64,000 nucleotides of DNA from NCBI GenBank assembly GCA_003569365.1, contig BGOS01000028.1, positions 1-64,000 on the forward strand, written 5' to 3'. Position 1 is the first letter of the stretch. Every line of letters starts with the position of its first letter. Below, piece after piece: positions 21,112 through 30,245 of this stretch. The position numbers were made by a program, and so were the translations under genes. The notes under the pieces are model-generated. The model was not told the origin of the DNA and did no database searches. It worked only from the letters and a program-made list of their open reading frames with translations. The stretch comes from Anaerolineaceae bacterium. Its GTDB lineage: Bacteria; Chloroflexota; Anaerolineae; Anaerolineales; UBA11657.

Positions 21112-21885
21112 TCAGAGCGGCTTGCGAGCCCATGCAAGATCGTAATCCAGTTCCCACGGCTGCACGTCGATCTCGCACAGGCCAAGCTCGGACAGCATTG
21201 CCAGAAATTCGGGCCGCGAAAATGTCATGCCACTGAGCCACGGCACATCCGGGCCGACGCGGTTGGAGAGCAGCAGCCAACCGCCGGGGCGCAGTACGCG
21301 CACTGCCTCGCGCGCAGCTGCCTTGCGGTCTGGCAAAAACTCCAAGGCCTCCAAAAAGCTGACGGCATGGAAGGTATCGTCTGCAAACGGCAGGCGGCTG
21401 GCCGGGCTTTGAACGCGGTGGACGCGCCGCTCGTGCTGCGCTTGGTGGTGGCGGGTGTGCAGCAACATGGCTCGTGACAGGTCTAAGTTCACCACAGCGC
21501 CCGCAAACGCGGGCTGGCTCAGCAGCGAGCGCGCGAGGCGCCCGGTGCCGGCCGCCACATCAAGCACATGGCAGGGGGTAGTGCGGCGCAAGGCCAGTGC
21601 CAGCGGCTGGCCGAGCGCACGGTCTTCATACTCAGCGTCAAACTTTTTAATGAACTCGTAGCGCTGGGCGGCCCAGTCGTACAGCAGTACAACTACGCGC
21701 TGGCCGAGATGCGCGCCCTCGGCAATCACCAGCTCCCAATAGGCGAGGCCCGCCAGCACCAGCGCACCGGCTGTGAGCGCGCCAACTATGAGCCAGGTGG
21801 TTGCCTGCACAAACCGATTGTAAATGCTGTCGGTCAGCCGCCGCGGCTGGCTGCTTTGGCGCTTGAGATTTGGTTGTGCCTGCAC
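21112..21885 (-). CDS. Membrane-anchored SAM-dependent methyltransferase
   Basis: The 257-residue protein has one or two hydrophobic helices near the N-terminus (about residues 28-52) and a class I methyltransferase domain behind them. The glycine-rich SAM site is VLDVAAGTGRLARS (about residues 107-120), followed by an acidic motif NLDLSRAML and the post-motif region LPFADDTFHAVSFLEALEF, with LRPGGWLLLSNRVG near the end. The substrate is unknown; small lipids or quinone-type molecules are common for this type. The GTG at 21885 is the only reasonable start. It lies about 60 nt from the divergent tRNA-Val and is upstream of argS on the same strand. Confidence 0.75.
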   Translation of the reverse strand: MQAQPNLKRQSSQPRRLTDSIYNRFVQATTWLIVGALTAGALVLAGLAYWELVIAEGAHLGQRVVVLLYDWAAQRYEFIKKFDAEYEDRALGQPLALALRRTTPCHVLDVAAGTGRLARSLLSQPAFAGAVVNLDLSRAMLLHTRHHQAQHERRVHRVQSPASRLPFADDTFHAVSFLEALEFLPDRKAAAREAVRVLRPGGWLLLSNRVGPDVPWLSGMTFSRPEFLAMLSELGLCEIDVQPWELDYDLAWARKPL

Positions 21886-21928
21886 ACTGGCCCACCCGCA
21901 AAAGTACGCTCTGTAAAGTGCGCAATGC

Positions 21929-21934
21929 TATAAT
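21929..21934 (+). promoter_or_regulatory. -10 box of tRNA-Val
   Basis: TATAAT 10 nt before the 5' end of tRNA-Val. No good -35 was found at 16-18 nt. Confidence 0.55.
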
Positions 21935-21944
21935 GCATTCAAAA

Positions 21945-22018
21945 GGGCGTGTAGCTCAGCTGGTTAGAGCGCTTCTCTTACACAGAAGAGGTCGTAGGTT
22001 CGAACCCTATCTCGCCCA
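21945..22018 (+). tRNA. tRNA-Val (TAC)
   Basis: Full cloverleaf of 74 nt: acceptor GGGCGTG with CTCGCCC (one T-T mismatch), D-arm GCTC/GAGC, anticodon loop CTTACAC giving TAC, T-arm with GGTTCGAACC, discriminator A. CCA is not encoded. Confidence 0.96.
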
Positions 22019-22111
22019 CAAGCGCATCCGGCTTCGGCGTACAACTCATCATCCTGACTCTGCAGGCTGCTGCGCCATGGCTCACTGCCGCCCTAACCGC
22101 AAATATTTATT

Positions 22112-22966
22112 ATGGATACTTTCAGCAGCACGCTCGCACGCTTTACCCAGCAATTCGGCTGGCTCAGCCTGCTGGATATTGTGCTTGTGGCCGGCACATT
22201 TTATGCCGTGCTGGTGGTTTTGCGCGGTACGCAAGCTGTGAACTTGATGCGCGGGGTGGTGGTGTTGATTGTGGCGGTGGTGGTGCTCTCCGGGGCGCTG
22301 CGCTTGCTTGCGATTTCGTGGCTGCTGCGGGCAATGCTGCCGGCGCTGCTGCTGGCATTCCCCGTTATTTTTCAGCCGGAAATCAGGCGTGCGCTCGACC
22401 GGCTCGGGCGGGCCGGTGCCTGGCTCAACTTTTATAAACGCGACGAAAACATTCCGGCAATTGTTGAGCTGCTGGTGGCAGCGTGCACAGATATGGCGGC
22501 GCAGCAGCAGGGCGCGCTGCTGGTGATTGAGCGCACTGGCGGCTTGCAGGAGTATGTTGATAGCGGTGTCAAGCTGGATGCCGTGCTTTCAGTTGCCTTG
22601 CTCAAGCAAATTTTCCACAAGGACACGCCGCTGCATGATGGCGCCGTGGTGCTGCGCGGCGACCGCGTGGCTGCGGCGGCCTGCGTGCTGCCGTTGGCGG
22701 TGAGCGCGCGCGTGACAGATTTGCGCTTCGGGCTGCGCCATCGCGCTGCATTGGGCATAAGCGAACTGGGTGATGCCGTGGCGGTGGTGGTGTCGGAGGA
22801 GACCGGCTCGATTTCGATTGTGCACAACGGGGAGATTGACAACGGCCTCAACGCTGGCGAGCTGCGCGCGGGTTTATTGGCGTACTATGGAATGCAGTCT
22901 GAAAACGGGAAGGGTGCCCGGCCGCGCGGTCCGCTTGCGGGCGCGGGCAACGGTACGGCTGTATGA
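22112..22966 (+). CDS. cdaA: Diadenylate cyclase
   Basis: The 284-residue enzyme makes the second messenger c-di-AMP from two ATP at the membrane. Three TM helices (about residues 20-37, 46-66 and 70-85) precede the DAC domain, whose catalytic motifs are DGA at 176-178 (LHDGAVVL) and RHR at 209-211 (GLRHRAAL), with SEETG at 228-232. Length and layout match CdaA (DacA). Its stop overlaps the start of the YbbR-domain gene by 4 nt (ATGA), the usual cdaA-cdaR pairing, although glmM does not follow here. Confidence 0.96.
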   Translation: MDTFSSTLARFTQQFGWLSLLDIVLVAGTFYAVLVVLRGTQAVNLMRGVVVLIVAVVVLSGALRLLAISWLLRAMLPALLLAFPVIFQPEIRRALDRLGRAGAWLNFYKRDENIPAIVELLVAACTDMAAQQQGALLVIERTGGLQEYVDSGVKLDAVLSVALLKQIFHKDTPLHDGAVVLRGDRVAAAACVLPLAVSARVTDLRFGLRHRAALGISELGDAVAVVVSEETGSISIVHNGEIDNGLNAGELRAGLLAYYGMQSENGKGARPRGPLAGAGNGTAV

Positions 22967-24219
22967 CCGGCTCTTTCGCAGGAGTACTGCGCAACATCGG
23001 CTTGTTTGGAATCAGCCTGGTGCTGGCAGTTGTGGTGTGGGTTGTTGCCGTGAACGAGGATAACCCGCTGGAGGAACGCATTGTGCCGCGGGCAGTGCCG
23101 GTGGAAGTGACCGGCTTGCAGGCGAATGTTATGGTGCTGGGCGGGCTGGCCACGGAGGCTACGGTTACGCTGCGGGCGCCGCGCCTTACCTGGCCCACAC
23201 TGGCCATCAACAAGCTGCGCGTAGTGGCGGATGTGGCGCAATGGCAGTCCGGTTCGCAAGTGGTTACGCTGCAGGGCTTGCTGCCGGACCAGCAGGCTGA
23301 GGTGGTGAGCATTGAGCCGGCAGTAGTTACGCTGCAGCTGGCGCGGGTGGTAACGCGCACACTCCCGGTGCGCGTGCGCATCATCGGTGACCCGGCGATT
23401 GGGTACACATTTGAATCGCCGGTGCTTTCTGTCCCGGACGCTGCAATCAGCGGGCCGGAAGAATTGATCGACACCGTGGCAGCGCTTGAGGCGCGCATTG
23501 ACTTACGAGACCAGCGTGAGGCAGTTGTGGAGACGGTGGTCTTGCGCGCGCTGAACAATGACTCGCAGGCCATCAGCGGAGTACAGGTGTCTCCGCCCAG
23601 CGTTGGCCTGCGCGTGGCCGTCAAACAATTGGGCGGCTATCGTGACCTGGCCGTGCGGGTAATGTTCAAAGGCAGCCAGGCTCCCGGCTACCGCATCAAG
23701 AACATTACGGCGTCCCCGCCCTCTGTGACTGTTTTTTCTACTGATCCCGATGTGGTGGCAGCGCTGCCCGGCTACCTTGAGACTGAGCCGCTGGACATTA
23801 CGAATGCAATTGCCACGATTGATGCACGCCTGGCGATGAAGCTTCCCCCCGACGTTTCGCTGGCCAGCGACCAGACTGTGGCTGTAACGGTGAGTATTGA
23901 TGCGGTCGAAAGCAGCATCCGGATCCGCCGGCAAGTGGAGGCGACCGGGCTGGGCCCGCGGCTGGCAGCAACTTTTGCACCGGAAAAGGTTGATGTGATT
24001 TTGTCCGGGCCGCTGCCGGCGCTTGAAAAGCTGGGTGCGGATGATGTGAAAGTGGTGCTTGACCTGTTGGGGTTGCGCATCGGCCTGCACACCGTGAAGC
24101 CGACAGTTCTGATAACCGGGCTGCAATCAGTGCAAGCGGGACAGGTGCTGCCGGAAGAGCTGCAAGTAACCATAGTCCGCGACCTCAACACGCCGACGCC
24201 CAAGCCGGCTGCCCCCTAA
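22963..24219 (+). CDS. cdaR: YbbR-domain regulator of diadenylate cyclase
   Basis: The 418-residue protein has an N-terminal TM helix (GLFGISLVLAVVVWVVAV, about residues 13-30) and four extracytoplasmic YbbR-like beta domains, each with an RxVPVEV/VxVRI opening and a PxxVxxxGP or SPPSVxV core. CdaR-type proteins bind CdaA and tune c-di-AMP production in response to the envelope state. Translation is coupled to cdaA by a 4-nt overlap. The C-terminus ends in a short TPTPKPAAP tail. Confidence 0.9.
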   Translation: MTGSFAGVLRNIGLFGISLVLAVVVWVVAVNEDNPLEERIVPRAVPVEVTGLQANVMVLGGLATEATVTLRAPRLTWPTLAINKLRVVADVAQWQSGSQVVTLQGLLPDQQAEVVSIEPAVVTLQLARVVTRTLPVRVRIIGDPAIGYTFESPVLSVPDAAISGPEELIDTVAALEARIDLRDQREAVVETVVLRALNNDSQAISGVQVSPPSVGLRVAVKQLGGYRDLAVRVMFKGSQAPGYRIKNITASPPSVTVFSTDPDVVAALPGYLETEPLDITNAIATIDARLAMKLPPDVSLASDQTVAVTVSIDAVESSIRIRRQVEATGLGPRLAATFAPEKVDVILSGPLPALEKLGADDVKVVLDLLGLRIGLHTVKPTVLITGLQSVQAGQVLPEELQVTIVRDLNTPTPKPAAP

Positions 24220-24343
24220 CAATCTCTGCTGCCGGCGTGCACTGCATGGCGTGCCGACCAGATCCACCAACTGCAATGCGAAACGCTCAACATAATTTAC
24301 TCCGGGTGCGCGCGGTTTCGCGCCCGGCTGGCACTGCGTAAAA

Positions 24344-25714
24344 GTGTCACGGCCAATTGTGGCGCTTGTGGGCCGGCCGAATGTTGGCAAGTCCACCCTG
24401 TTCAACCGGCTCGCCGGGCAGCGCCTTGCTGTGGTGCATGACGAACCAGGCACGACGCGCGACCGCTTGTTTGCCACGGTGGAATGGAATGGCAGAATCT
24501 TTGCGCTGGTGGACACCGGCGGCATCGAGGGCTTTGATGACGTAGTGCGGCACAGCCCGCTTGCAACAGGCTCTGCCGACTTCCTTTCTGAGATCCGCGC
24601 GCAAACGGAAATGGCAATTGCCGACGCCGATGTAATCATTTTTATGGCCGAGGCAAATGTGGGCGTGACTGCAACGGACGGCGAGATCGCCGATCTTTTG
24701 CGGCGGCGCCAAAAGAGTGCGGGCGGGGTGCGCCGGCCGCCGGTACTGCTGGCTGTGAACAAAGGCGACAACCCCGAGCGTCGCGCGATGGCAGTCAATT
24801 TTTACGAGCTGGGACTGGGCGACCCGATTGCGATTTCTGCGGCGCACGGCATTGGGACCGGGGATCTGCTGGATGAGGTGGTGGCATTGCTGCCGCCGGC
24901 CAGCCCCGAGCCTGCGGACAGCACACTGAAGGTGGCAATTGTGGGGCGGCCGAATGTGGGCAAAAGCAGCTTGCTCAACCGCCTGCTGGGCGCGGAGCGT
25001 GTAATCGTTTCGCCGATTGCGGGCACCACGCGCGATGCGGTGGATACGCAGCTGCGCTATATGGGCACAGACATTACGCTGATCGACACAGCTGGCATCC
25101 GCCGCCGCGGGCGCATTGAAGGCGGCGTGGAAAAATACAGCGTGCTGCGCGCGCTGCGCGCCATTGAGCGCGCGGACATTGTGGCAGTGGTTGTGGATGC
25201 GCTTGAGCCGTTTACTGCGCAGGACGCACACATTGCCGGGATGGCGGTGGAACAGGCGCGCAGTGTGGTGGTGCTTGTAAACAAATGGGACGCGGTGGAT
25301 AAAGACAGCCACACCATTGAGGATTACCGGCTGCGGGTGCGTGAGCACCTGAAGTTTTTGGATTATGTGCCGGTGCTGTTTGTTTCTGCGTTGACCGGCC
25401 AGCGTGTGAACCAGCTGCTGCCCACCATTGTTGAAGTGCAGGCCGCGCGCAACGAGCGCATTGGCACGGCCGCGCTAAACCGGCTGGTGCAGCAGGCAAT
25501 GGACCAGCACGCGCCGCCATCGCAATCCGGGCAGCGCCTGCGAATTTATTTTGTGGCGCAGGTTGCCACGGCGCCGCCGTTTTTCGTGTTTCACATTAAT
25601 AGCCGCAAGCTGGTGCACTTTTCTTATACGCGCTATCTGGTTAACGCCATTCGCCAGCAATACCCTTTCAATGGCACGCCGCTGCGCATTGGCTTCCGCG
25701 AGCGTGAGGAATAG
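24344..25714 (+). CDS. der: GTPase Der (EngA), ribosome assembly
   Basis: The 456-residue protein has two tandem Era-like GTPase domains. The P-loops GRPNVGKS lie at about residues 10-17 and again near 205, switch-II regions read DTGGIE and DTAGIRRR, and NKGD and NKWD give base specificity. The C-terminal KH-like domain includes GQRLRIYFVAQVATAPPFFVFH. Der matures the 50S ribosomal subunit. Start GTG at 24344 (MSRPIVALVGRP). It is followed by lepB at 46 nt. Confidence 0.97.
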   Translation: MSRPIVALVGRPNVGKSTLFNRLAGQRLAVVHDEPGTTRDRLFATVEWNGRIFALVDTGGIEGFDDVVRHSPLATGSADFLSEIRAQTEMAIADADVIIFMAEANVGVTATDGEIADLLRRRQKSAGGVRRPPVLLAVNKGDNPERRAMAVNFYELGLGDPIAISAAHGIGTGDLLDEVVALLPPASPEPADSTLKVAIVGRPNVGKSSLLNRLLGAERVIVSPIAGTTRDAVDTQLRYMGTDITLIDTAGIRRRGRIEGGVEKYSVLRALRAIERADIVAVVVDALEPFTAQDAHIAGMAVEQARSVVVLVNKWDAVDKDSHTIEDYRLRVREHLKFLDYVPVLFVSALTGQRVNQLLPTIVEVQAARNERIGTAALNRLVQQAMDQHAPPSQSGQRLRIYFVAQVATAPPFFVFHINSRKLVHFSYTRYLVNAIRQQYPFNGTPLRIGFREREE

Positions 25715-25760
25715 TGCGGCATCTCTGCGCCGCGTCCGGCACTGTGCCGCCTGATTGCAA

Positions 25761-26387
25761 ATGAGCACTGACGAAACGCCTTCGAGCCGCGGGCGCGCGA
25801 ATTGGCGCATGCTGCTGATCGAAGTGGTGGAGACCGCTGTGATGGCGGCCGTGATTTTTTTTGCTGTGAATCTGGTCAGCGCCCGCTTTCGCATCGACGG
25901 CGCCAGCATGCTGGATACTTTTCGGGCGGGCGAGTACATTGTGGTCAGCCGCTTTAGCTACTGGTATGCCGATCCCCAGCGCGGAGAAATTGTTGTGTTT
26001 GTGCCGCCCAGCAGCACACCGGGCTCCATGTTGGATGGAGTGCTGGGGCGCGCCGGTGAAACAGATTTTATCAAGCGCGTAATTGGCGTGCCGGGCGACA
26101 CCGTACAGGTGCGCGATGGGCAGGTGTTTGTGAATGGCACCCCGCTGGTGGAGCCTTACCTGCCGGAGCCAATGCTGGATTTTGGCGGTCGGGTTTGGGA
26201 CGTGGCTGCGGGCCAGCTATTTGTGCTGGGCGACAATCGCAATTACTCGAAAGACTCGCGCGACCCGGAGGTTGGCCTCATTCCGCGGGCTCAAATCGTT
26301 GGCAAGGTGTGGGCGGTGTATTTTCCAATTGACAGGTGGCGCCGCGTGCTCCAGTCTGTGTATCCAGAGCTGGTGCCAGTACCCTGA
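25761..26387 (+). CDS. lepB: Signal peptidase I
   Basis: The 208-residue membrane-bound S26 peptidase removes signal peptides from exported proteins. One N-terminal TM helix (about residues 25-41) is followed by the catalytic Ser49 in DGASMLDT and the general base Lys105 in DFIKRVIGVPGD; box D/E region LGDNRNYSKDSRDPEVG is present. The Ser box normally reads SMxPT; here it is SMLDT, with Asp in place of Pro. I start at ATG 25761; a TTG at 25755 adds two residues. The many lipoproteins in this window would need SPase II (lspA) instead, which is not in the window. Confidence 0.94.
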   Translation: MSTDETPSSRGRANWRMLLIEVVETAVMAAVIFFAVNLVSARFRIDGASMLDTFRAGEYIVVSRFSYWYADPQRGEIVVFVPPSSTPGSMLDGVLGRAGETDFIKRVIGVPGDTVQVRDGQVFVNGTPLVEPYLPEPMLDFGGRVWDVAAGQLFVLGDNRNYSKDSRDPEVGLIPRAQIVGKVWAVYFPIDRWRRVLQSVYPELVPVP

Positions 26388-26446
26388 GCGCAGCGTGGTC
26401 ACCGGTAGGAATTGGCGCGCGTAAGCCTCCCACAGCCTTGGCTCAG

Positions 26447-26455
26447 TGATAAAAT
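26447..26455 (+). promoter_or_regulatory. Extended -10 promoter
   Basis: TGATAAAAT (TGn plus TAAAAT) lies 48 nt before the TTG start at 26504 of the small zinc-finger gene. Confidence 0.45.
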
Positions 26456-26503
26456 ATTGGCGTCGGTCGCCAACTTAACTGGCTGGCAGACGCCGAAGTA
26501 CCG

Positions 26504-26806
26504 TTGACCAATACCACTCCGTACATTGATGGCCGGGCTTGCACCCACTGTGGTTTTGGGGTGCTGCGCGCTCACTCCGCCGCGCATGCCGGCTGGCACG
26601 GCAGCTTCTTTGTGGTGGTGCCAAATCTGCCAGCTTGGAAGTGCCATTACTGTGGATTTGTGGAGCCTGATCTCTCAACCATGAACCGCGTCGCAACCGT
26701 ACTGGGCTCAAGTGCAGAGTTTGCGCAGCAGCGGTTGCGCCGGGTACAGCGCCAGCGCGTGCAGGCTGCGCAGCGCCGCCCCAAAGCCAGCACCGGCGCC
26801 CGTTAG
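26504..26806 (+). CDS. YgiT-type zinc-finger protein
   Basis: The 100-residue protein has two CxxC knuckles, Cys13/Cys16 (CTHC) and Cys46/Cys49 (CHYC), separated by a hydrophobic VVVPNLPAWKC stretch, the pattern of the YgiT/MqsA N-terminal zinc finger. A basic, glutamine-rich tail follows (RLRRVQRQRVQAAQRR). No toxin partner is adjacent, so a toxin-antitoxin role is unsupported; it may bind RNA, DNA or ribosomes through the basic tail. Starts with TTG. It stands alone between lepB and tRNA-Glu. Confidence 0.6.
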   Translation: MTNTTPYIDGRACTHCGFGVLRAHSAAHAGWHGSFFVVVPNLPAWKCHYCGFVEPDLSTMNRVATVLGSSAEFAQQRLRRVQRQRVQAAQRRPKASTGAR

Positions 26807-26937
26807 CTGCCACCACTGGCAGCGGCCGGCGGACTGCGCTGCAGCGGATTGCGCGGGTCAATCTTTGCGGCGCTGATCGAAAGATATTTCCCGCCGGCTT
26901 AATTCCAATATGGTAAACTGCCGTGCTTTATTGCTGA

Positions 26938-27010
26938 GCCCCCATCGTCTAGGGGACTAGGACGTGGGCCTTTCAAGCCTAAGACCGGGGTTCGAATCCC
27001 CGTGGGGGCA
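26938..27010 (+). tRNA. tRNA-Glu (TTC)
   Basis: 73-nt cloverleaf: acceptor GCCCCCA with TGGGGGC, anticodon loop CTTTCAA giving TTC, T-arm GGGGTTCGAATCCCC, discriminator A. CCA is not encoded. Confidence 0.96.
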
Positions 27011-27171
27011 TCATCGGTTTCCACCGCCTCCCGGACCCGGGAGGTGGCGCTGCTTTGGCACTGCACTTCACCACGCTATGCATTACCATTTGGCTGGCGG
27101 GCATTTTGAAACTTTCTTGGCTGATTGAACCTACGGGCCGCTGTGCAACGCGCCTAAGGCTGCTGCGTGTT

Positions 27172-27585
27172 GTGCGGCTGGCTGCCCGCAGCTGGCTGCT
27201 GCCGTGCGCCGTGATGCTGGCGCTGGCGGGCTGCGGCTTGGTGGCAACCGCCCAGCCGCCGGCCACCGCAGCGCCCGCGCTTAAATTGACGTTGTGGGTG
27301 GAGTGGCCCGTGCTGCGCACTGACCGGCCGCAGGTGGCGCATGCCGTGGTGGCCTCGGCGCAAGGCGAGCGCCTGCGCGGCGTTACCGTGCAGGGCCAGC
27401 TTACACGCCCCGGCGCAGATCCACTGCTGTTAATGTTTTCTGTAACCGATGCCGACGGATATGCTACGGCCGTCTTTCCAATGTTTGAACCAATAGCAGC
27501 CAGCGAGACGCACCGGCTTGTGGCGCAGGCTGCCATGAATGCGGACTACGGTGTGGCGATGATTGAGTACGAGGTGCAGCCGTAG
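27172..27585 (+). CDS. Putative lipoprotein, unknown function
   Basis: The reading frame is open from 27055, but a signal peptide only makes sense from about the GTG at 27172, which gives VRLAARSWLLPC and then the lipobox LAGC with the Cys near residue 21. The mature part (about 117 residues) looks like an Ig-like or bacterial macroglobulin-type beta sandwich (LKLTLWVEWPVLRTDRPQVAH, VTDADGYATAVFPMFEP). No enzyme motif. It lies between tRNA-Glu and another lipoprotein gene. The start is uncertain. Confidence 0.55.
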   Translation: MRLAARSWLLPCAVMLALAGCGLVATAQPPATAAPALKLTLWVEWPVLRTDRPQVAHAVVASAQGERLRGVTVQGQLTRPGADPLLLMFSVTDADGYATAVFPMFEPIAASETHRLVAQAAMNADYGVAMIEYEVQP

Positions 27586-27648
27586 GAACCGCGCGGCGCA
27601 GCCAGCTGCCTGGCACAGCGCATCCAACCGCAACCGCTTGATCACAGC

Positions 27649-29001
27649 GTGAAGTCCTTGCGCCGCCGACCGGGCACAACAGTTTTTGCTGCATTGTGCT
27701 GGCTGGCTGCTTGCAGCCCGCAGGCTGCGCAATTACCGCCGCCGCTGGCGCCCAGTGCCACTGTGGCAGCAGCGGCAGCCATGGTGGCTGCAACTCCCGC
27801 TGCAACCCGGCCGGCACCCGCGGTGACCATCATTTCGGTTAGAACCCAAACGCCGCAGCCCACTGCTGTTGCGGACGCGCTGCTGGGCCCGCTCACTTAC
27901 CCCGCCAACATTAATCCGCTGACCGGGCTGCTGGTCGCCGACCCGAAAGTGCTGCTGCGCAAGCCGCTCGCAATTAAAATCTCAAACTTTCCGCGTTACG
28001 TGCGTCCGCAATCCGGTCTTGCAGCCGCAGACATGGTTTGGGAGCATTACTCGGAAGGCGGCACAACGCGTTATACCGCCGTGTATCTGGGCACCGCTGC
28101 GGAGCGCATCGGGCCGGTGCGGTCTGCGCGCCTGATTGATACAACCCTCGTCGATATGTTGAACAGTGCGCTTGTGGCTTCCGGCACATCTAAAGGCACT
28201 ATGCGCCGGCTGGCGCCCAAGCCTTGGTTTCCAGCGGTCATTACCAACCTGACGGGCTTTGACTGTCCGCCGTTGTGCATGGAAAGTATTGATGCTAATT
28301 CAGTCTTCACCTCAACAACGGCGTTGTGGCAGGTGCTCGCGGACAAGGCCCTGAATGCGCCGGCCCAAGTGCGTGGCTTTGCCTATCAACAGCGGATTCC
28401 ATCGGGCGGGCTGCCGGCGGTTACTGTGGGCGTGGACTTCAGCAGCGAGGCGCTGACGGAGTGGCGCTATGACGCGCCGAGCGGAAACTACAAGCGCTGG
28501 ATAGACAGCTCGCCGACGGAGCTGGTGGCGCACATTGACGCCGCGACCAACAAGCAGCTGGCTGCCGATACGGTGGTGCTGATGTTCGCCAATCATGTTG
28601 TGGACTTCACTGTGCCTGAAGACTATGATGCTGACGGTGTCCATTCCACTTATGCAACTGAGGTGCAGCTCTGGGGCGCTGCGCCGCGCCCGCTGCTGGT
28701 ATTCCGGGACGGCCAGGCGTTTGCGGGGCAGTGGCAGCGCGCGGACACCGGCGCACTGCCGCAGCTTACCAATGCTGGTGGTGAACCGCTGGCGCTGCGG
28801 CCCGGAAAAATTTGGATCCAAGTAGTGGGATTGGAATCTGACCGCACCACCACCGGTGGCAAGTGGTACGTGCGCCATCACTCGCCCAAAGATTACGGTG
28901 AGCTGGGGCCCAGCCCCACGCCATCCATTACGCCGGAGGGCTTTGTGGCCAGCAGCACGCCGGAACCCACTGTGTCGGCAACCGCCACCTTGGCGCCGTA
29001 G
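27649..29001 (+). CDS. DUF3048 (YerB-like) lipoprotein
   Basis: The 450-residue product has a signal peptide with lipobox LAAC (residue 22), a Pro/Thr/Ala-rich linker (to about residue 80), then a DUF3048 domain: NPLTGLLV, RKPLAIKISNFPRYVRPQSGL, DMVWEHYSEGGTTRYTAVY and GPVRSARLID, with a second half that contains VLMFANHVVDF and a C-terminal region GRTWxQVV-like (PGKIWIQVVG). A second low-complexity tail ends with TPEPTVSATATLAP. YerB-like proteins are surface lipoproteins of unknown biochemical role, found mainly in Firmicutes and Chloroflexota. Start GTG 27649. Confidence 0.8.
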   Translation: MKSLRRRPGTTVFAALCWLAACSPQAAQLPPPLAPSATVAAAAAMVAATPAATRPAPAVTIISVRTQTPQPTAVADALLGPLTYPANINPLTGLLVADPKVLLRKPLAIKISNFPRYVRPQSGLAAADMVWEHYSEGGTTRYTAVYLGTAAERIGPVRSARLIDTTLVDMLNSALVASGTSKGTMRRLAPKPWFPAVITNLTGFDCPPLCMESIDANSVFTSTTALWQVLADKALNAPAQVRGFAYQQRIPSGGLPAVTVGVDFSSEALTEWRYDAPSGNYKRWIDSSPTELVAHIDAATNKQLAADTVVLMFANHVVDFTVPEDYDADGVHSTYATEVQLWGAAPRPLLVFRDGQAFAGQWQRADTGALPQLTNAGGEPLALRPGKIWIQVVGLESDRTTTGGKWYVRHHSPKDYGELGPSPTPSITPEGFVASSTPEPTVSATATLAP

Positions 29002-29075
29002 AATTTGCTTGCCACAAAATTTATGCCAACGGTTGAATGCAGCGCACATGCGCTGACCACAAGCAGGGGTAAAAA

Positions 29076-30245
29076 ATGAAACTCGCAGCCCGCATGCAAT
29101 CTGTGCAGCCGTACTTTTTTGCCAAGCTCGCAAAGCGCATGCTCGCGCTGCAGGCGGCCGGTCGGGATGTCATTCGCCTTGACGTGGGTTCGCCAGACCA
29201 GCCGCCCGCGGCATTCATTCGCGATGCGCTCAAGCACGCCGTTGACCAGCCGGGCACGCATGGCTACGTGGCGGCAGGCGGCTTGCCGGAATTCAGGCAG
29301 GCGGTGGCTGATTATTACAGCCGGCGCTTTGGCGTTGCGGTTGATCCGCAAAATCAGGTTGAAGCGTTGATTGGCTCAAAGGAAGGATTGTTTCACTTGA
29401 GCATGGCTTATCTTGAGCCTGGCGATGTGGCGCTGGTGCCGGACCCGGCTTATGCCGTGTACGAAGCGGCTGCCCGCTTTGCGGGTGCAGACGTGGTGCT
29501 GCTGCCGCTGCGCGCAGAGCATGGCTTTCTGCCGCAGCTGGCCGAGATCGCGCCGGACGCAGCCCGGCGTGCCAAGCTGCTCTGGCTCAACTACCCCAAC
29601 AATCCCACCGGTGCCTGTGCACCGCTGCAGTTGTTTGCGGAGGCCGTGGCGTTTGCGCAGCGCCATGATTTGCTGGTCTGCCATGATGCGCCATATTTGG
29701 ATGTGACTTACGATGGCTACACTGCGCCCAGTATTTTGCAAGTGCCCGGTGCGCTGGAAGTAGCGGTGGAATTTAATTCGCTATCCAAAACTTACAACAT
29801 GGCCGGCTGGCGCATGGGCATGGCGGTGGGCTGCGCTGCTGCCGTGCGCGCGCTGCATGCGCTGAAGAGCAACATAGACTCAAGCCAGTTCAAGGCTGCG
29901 CAACTTGCGGGCGTGGCAGCGCTCACCGGCGACCAAACGTGGCTGGCGCCGCGCAATGCGCTGTATCAGGAGCGGCGCGATGTGGTGCTTGCCGGGCTGC
30001 GCCAGGCGCAGCTGCCGGCGCAGACTCCCGCTGGCGCAATGTACGTGTGGGCGCAGGTGCCGGCTGCAATGGGCTCCGAACAGTTTGCTGATGACCTGCT
30101 CGAACAGGCCAGCGTTTCCGTGACGCCCGGCGCAATTTATGGCGTGAATGGCGAGGGCTACTTCCGCATTTCGCTTGGCACCGCCACGCCGCGCGTGCGC
30201 GAGGCAATGGAGCGCATTTCGGAGTGGGCGCGCGCCCGCAGCTAG
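29076..30245 (+). CDS. Class I/II aminotransferase (LL-DAP/aspartate aminotransferase type)
   Basis: The 389-residue PLP enzyme of fold type I has its PLP lysine at Lys238 in SLSKTYNMAGWRMG, NYPNNPTG at 172-179 for the coenzyme, and Asp204/Tyr207 in HDAPYLDV. The N-terminal RLDVGSPDQPP matches the LL-diaminopimelate/aspartate aminotransferase subgroup. It may supply lysine and peptidoglycan precursors (LL-DAP) or act on aspartate, alanine or similar; sequence motifs do not separate these. Start ATG at 29076, with a GGGG ribosome binding site just upstream. Confidence 0.88.
   Translation: MKLAARMQSVQPYFFAKLAKRMLALQAAGRDVIRLDVGSPDQPPAAFIRDALKHAVDQPGTHGYVAAGGLPEFRQAVADYYSRRFGVAVDPQNQVEALIGSKEGLFHLSMAYLEPGDVALVPDPAYAVYEAAARFAGADVVLLPLRAEHGFLPQLAEIAPDAARRAKLLWLNYPNNPTGACAPLQLFAEAVAFAQRHDLLVCHDAPYLDVTYDGYTAPSILQVPGALEVAVEFNSLSKTYNMAGWRMGMAVGCAAAVRALHALKSNIDSSQFKAAQLAGVAALTGDQTWLAPRNALYQERRDVVLAGLRQAQLPAQTPAGAMYVWAQVPAAMGSEQFADDLLEQASVSVTPGAIYGVNGEGYFRISLGTATPRVREAMERISEWARARS

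Noticed and set aside
26504-26806. MqsA-type antitoxin of a toxin-antitoxin pair
   Set aside because: No toxin gene adjacent; only the zinc-finger half is present.
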